Made by a program: the position numbers and the translations under genes. 64,000 bases of DNA, taken from Bartonella alsatica. Lineage in GTDB: Bacteria > Pseudomonadota > Alphaproteobacteria > Rhizobiales > Rhizobiaceae. Positions 62,555-64,000 of the stretch are shown here, in pieces. The notes below the pieces were generated by a model. It made no database searches. It was not told where the DNA came from and saw only the letters and a program-made list of their open reading frames with translations. The first letter of the stretch is position 1. Each line of letters opens with the position of its first letter. Where the stretch lies: contig NZ_CP058235.1 in assembly GCF_013388295.1 (NCBI RefSeq), positions 970,001 to 1,034,000 of the forward strand, given 5' to 3'.

Positions 62555-63460
62555 ATGGATGATATTAAAAACAATGCTGCAGATGTTTTTGAAAAACAAG
62601 CCGCATTTTTGTCGTCTGCTTTACCCTATATGCAAAAATATGAAAATGAAACAGTTGTTGTAAAATATGGCGGTCATGCTATGGGTGATCCTGCTTTAGG
62701 GCGAGCATTTGCGCGTGATATTGCTCTGTTGAAGCAATCAGGCATTAACCCTGTTGTTGTTCATGGAGGAGGTCCTCAAATTGCTGAAATTTTGTTGAAA
62801 ATGGGGATTGAATCACGGTTTGAAAATGGTTTACGCGTAACTGATGAACGGATCGTCGAAGTTGTTGAAATGGTTTTAGCGGGTTCCATAAACAAGGAAA
62901 TTGTTGCTCTCATCAACGCTGAAGGTGAATGGGCAATAGGGCTGTGTGGCAAGGACGGCAATATGGTTTTTGCTGAAAAGGCTTATAAAACTGTAATTGA
63001 TCCGGATTCGCATATTGAACGTGTTTTAGATTTGGGATTTGTTGGTGAACCTATTGAAGTTGACCGTAGATTGTTGGATCTTTTGGCATGTTCTGAAATG
63101 ATTCCAGTTCTTGCTCCTGTGGCTCCAGGCCGCGATGGCAAAACCTATAATATTAATGCTGATGTTTTTGCTGGAGCTATTGCTGGTGCATTAGAGGCCA
63201 AACGTCTTTTATTTTTAACAGATGTTCCTGGTGTTTTAGATAAACAGGGTAAACTTTTCAAGGAATTGACGATTTCTGAAGCTGAAAACCTTATCAAAAA
63301 TGCTACAATTTCAGATGGTATGATCCCAAAAGTAGAGACTTGTATAAAAGCTCTTCAAAATGGTGTGGAAGGTGTTGTCATTTTAAACGGCAAAACTCCC
63401 CATTCTGTCTTGCTAGAACTGTTTACTGAACAGGGAATTGGAACGCTTATTGTTTCATAA
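62555..63460 (+). CDS. argB: Acetylglutamate kinase
   Basis: Second step of arginine synthesis, phosphorylating N-acetylglutamate. Amino-acid-kinase motifs are VVKYGGHAM (about residues 35-43), VVHGGGPQI, and later [15 protein letters not shown] and [10 protein letters not shown]. It is 301 residues long and complete. AGGAG lies about 8 bases upstream of the ATG. The next gene follows after 32 bases on the same strand. No other arginine gene is present in the window. Confidence 0.95.
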   Translation: MDDIKNNAADVFEKQAAFLSSALPYMQKYENETVVVKYGGHAMGDPALGRAFARDIALLKQSGINPVVVHGGGPQIAEILLKMGIESRFENGLRVTDERIVEVVEMVLAGSINKEIVALINAEGEWAIGLCGKDGNMVFAEKAYKTVIDPDSHIERVLDLGFVGEPIEVDRRLLDLLACSEMIPVLAPVAPGRDGKTYNINADVFAGAIAGALEAKRLLFLTDVPGVLDKQGKLFKELTISEAENLIKNATISDGMIPKVETCIKALQNGVEGVVILNGKTPHSVLLELFTEQGIGTLIVS

Positions 63461-63492
63461 GGTATGTGAAGAATTGGAGGAAAAGACCTTTC

Positions 63493-64000
63493 ATGACTAA
63501 TATAAAACAGTTGAAATATTCTTTATTAAGAAAGCCGGAATTAGCATTATTTGTTGCGACAATATTGTGGGGTATTACATTTTTAGTGATTCACATTGCG
63601 GTACGCTATAGCGGTCCTCTTTTTTTTGTTGGATTTCGTTTTATTATTGCATCGCTTATCTGTGGGGCAATTTTTGGGCGCTCTATGAAAGGTATAACTG
63701 TTTATGAAATTTTTGCTGGGATGGCTATTGGTTTAGGAATGTTTTTGGGCTACGCTTTACAAGCTACGGGGCTTCAAACAATTATTAGTAGTCAATCGGC
63801 TTTTATCACGGCGCTTTATGTTCCGATGGTTCCAATACTGCAATGGATTGTTTTTAGAAAACCACCCCGTTTAGCCTGTTGGGTTGGTATTATTTTTGCT
63901 TTTCTTGGGCTTCTATTTATTTCTGGACAAAAACCAGGAAGTTTTGATTTTTCAAAAGGTGAAATTTTGACTTTATTGGGTGCTTTAGCGATTGCTGGAG
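63493..64000 (+). CDS. EamA/DMT-family permease (3' end outside window)
   Basis: The frame from ATG 63493 stays open to the window end (169 residues visible). Hydrophobic segments alternate with short loops in the 10-TM drug/metabolite transporter pattern: LALFVATILWGITFLVIH, FFVGFRFIIASLICGAIF, GMAIGLGMFLGYALQATGL and WVGIIFAFLGLLFIS. The phrase TSSQSAFITALYVPMVPI-like ISSQSAFITALYVP is typical of EamA. GGAGG lies 12 bases upstream. The substrate cannot be told. Confidence 0.85.
   Translation, partial: MTNIKQLKYSLLRKPELALFVATILWGITFLVIHIAVRYSGPLFFVGFRFIIASLICGAIFGRSMKGITVYEIFAGMAIGLGMFLGYALQATGLQTIISSQSAFITALYVPMVPILQWIVFRKPPRLACWVGIIFAFLGLLFISGQKPGSFDFSKGEILTLLGALAIAG

Overview
The window is AT-rich chromosomal DNA of a Rhizobiales alphaproteobacterium with a reduced genome. 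The genus Bartonella fits best. Signs for this are a class I lysyl-tRNA synthetase, a DivL with tyrosine at the H-box, an alphaproteobacterial HPr/EIIA/HprK set beside a ChvG/ChvI (BatS/BatR, BvrS/BvrR) pair, split-off tamAB, wide gene-poor gaps and several decayed genes. No rRNA, tRNA, CRISPR array, intact prophage or intact insertion sequence was found.

Layout. 1-3.1 kb: lysS (5' end outside the window) overlapping prfC. 3.2-16 kb, minus strand: ahcY-divL-tsaE, a decayed sugar phosphotransferase relic, then addB-addA-trxA. 16.5-19.8 kb, minus: accD-folC and an NDUFA9-like Rossmann protein. 20.3-28.2 kb, minus: an EI24/CysZ-like membrane protein, coaBC (with an N-terminal ribbon-helix-helix domain), ubiB, ubiE, gyrB. 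29.4-30.2 kb: an amino-acid binding protein gene broken by one frameshift. 30.3-31.8 kb: comM. 32.2-38.8 kb: tamA-tamB. 40-42.6 kb, minus: an MsbA-type exporter and infC, which starts at AUU. 42.7-45.7 kb: an alpha/beta hydrolase, a YgjP-like metalloprotease and dapE. 45.8-47.7 kb, minus: rdgB-hemW. 48-49.8 kb: hrcA-grpE. 49.9-55 kb, minus: thpR and batR-batS-hprK-EIIA-ptsH. 55.4-56.5 kb: a BON-LysM protein facing a PCu(A)C copper chaperone. 57.3-60.5 kb: dnaK-dnaJ. 62.5 kb to the end: argB and the start of an EamA permease.

How the genes fit together. Most are housekeeping: translation (lysS, prfC, infC, tsaE), DNA repair and topology (addAB, gyrB), cofactors and lipids (coaBC, ubiE, ubiB, folC, accD, hemW), the methyl cycle (ahcY), lysine/peptidoglycan and arginine precursors (dapE, argB), and the heat-shock set hrcA-grpE and dnaK-dnaJ, with sigma-32-like promoters visible before grpE and dnaK. 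The envelope and virulence-related parts are TamA/TamB, the exporter, BatR/BatS and the regulatory PTS. DivL links to the cell cycle.

I see no wholly new system. The most informative oddities are the decayed TsaE-phosphotransferase fusion, the RHH-CoaBC fusion, the AccD without its zinc cysteines, the single-base frameshift in the binding protein, a dispersed intergenic repeat present three times (one copy holding a perfect Fur-box-like palindrome), an IS200/IS605-like end relic, and an unidentified decayed reading frame just upstream of dnaK.
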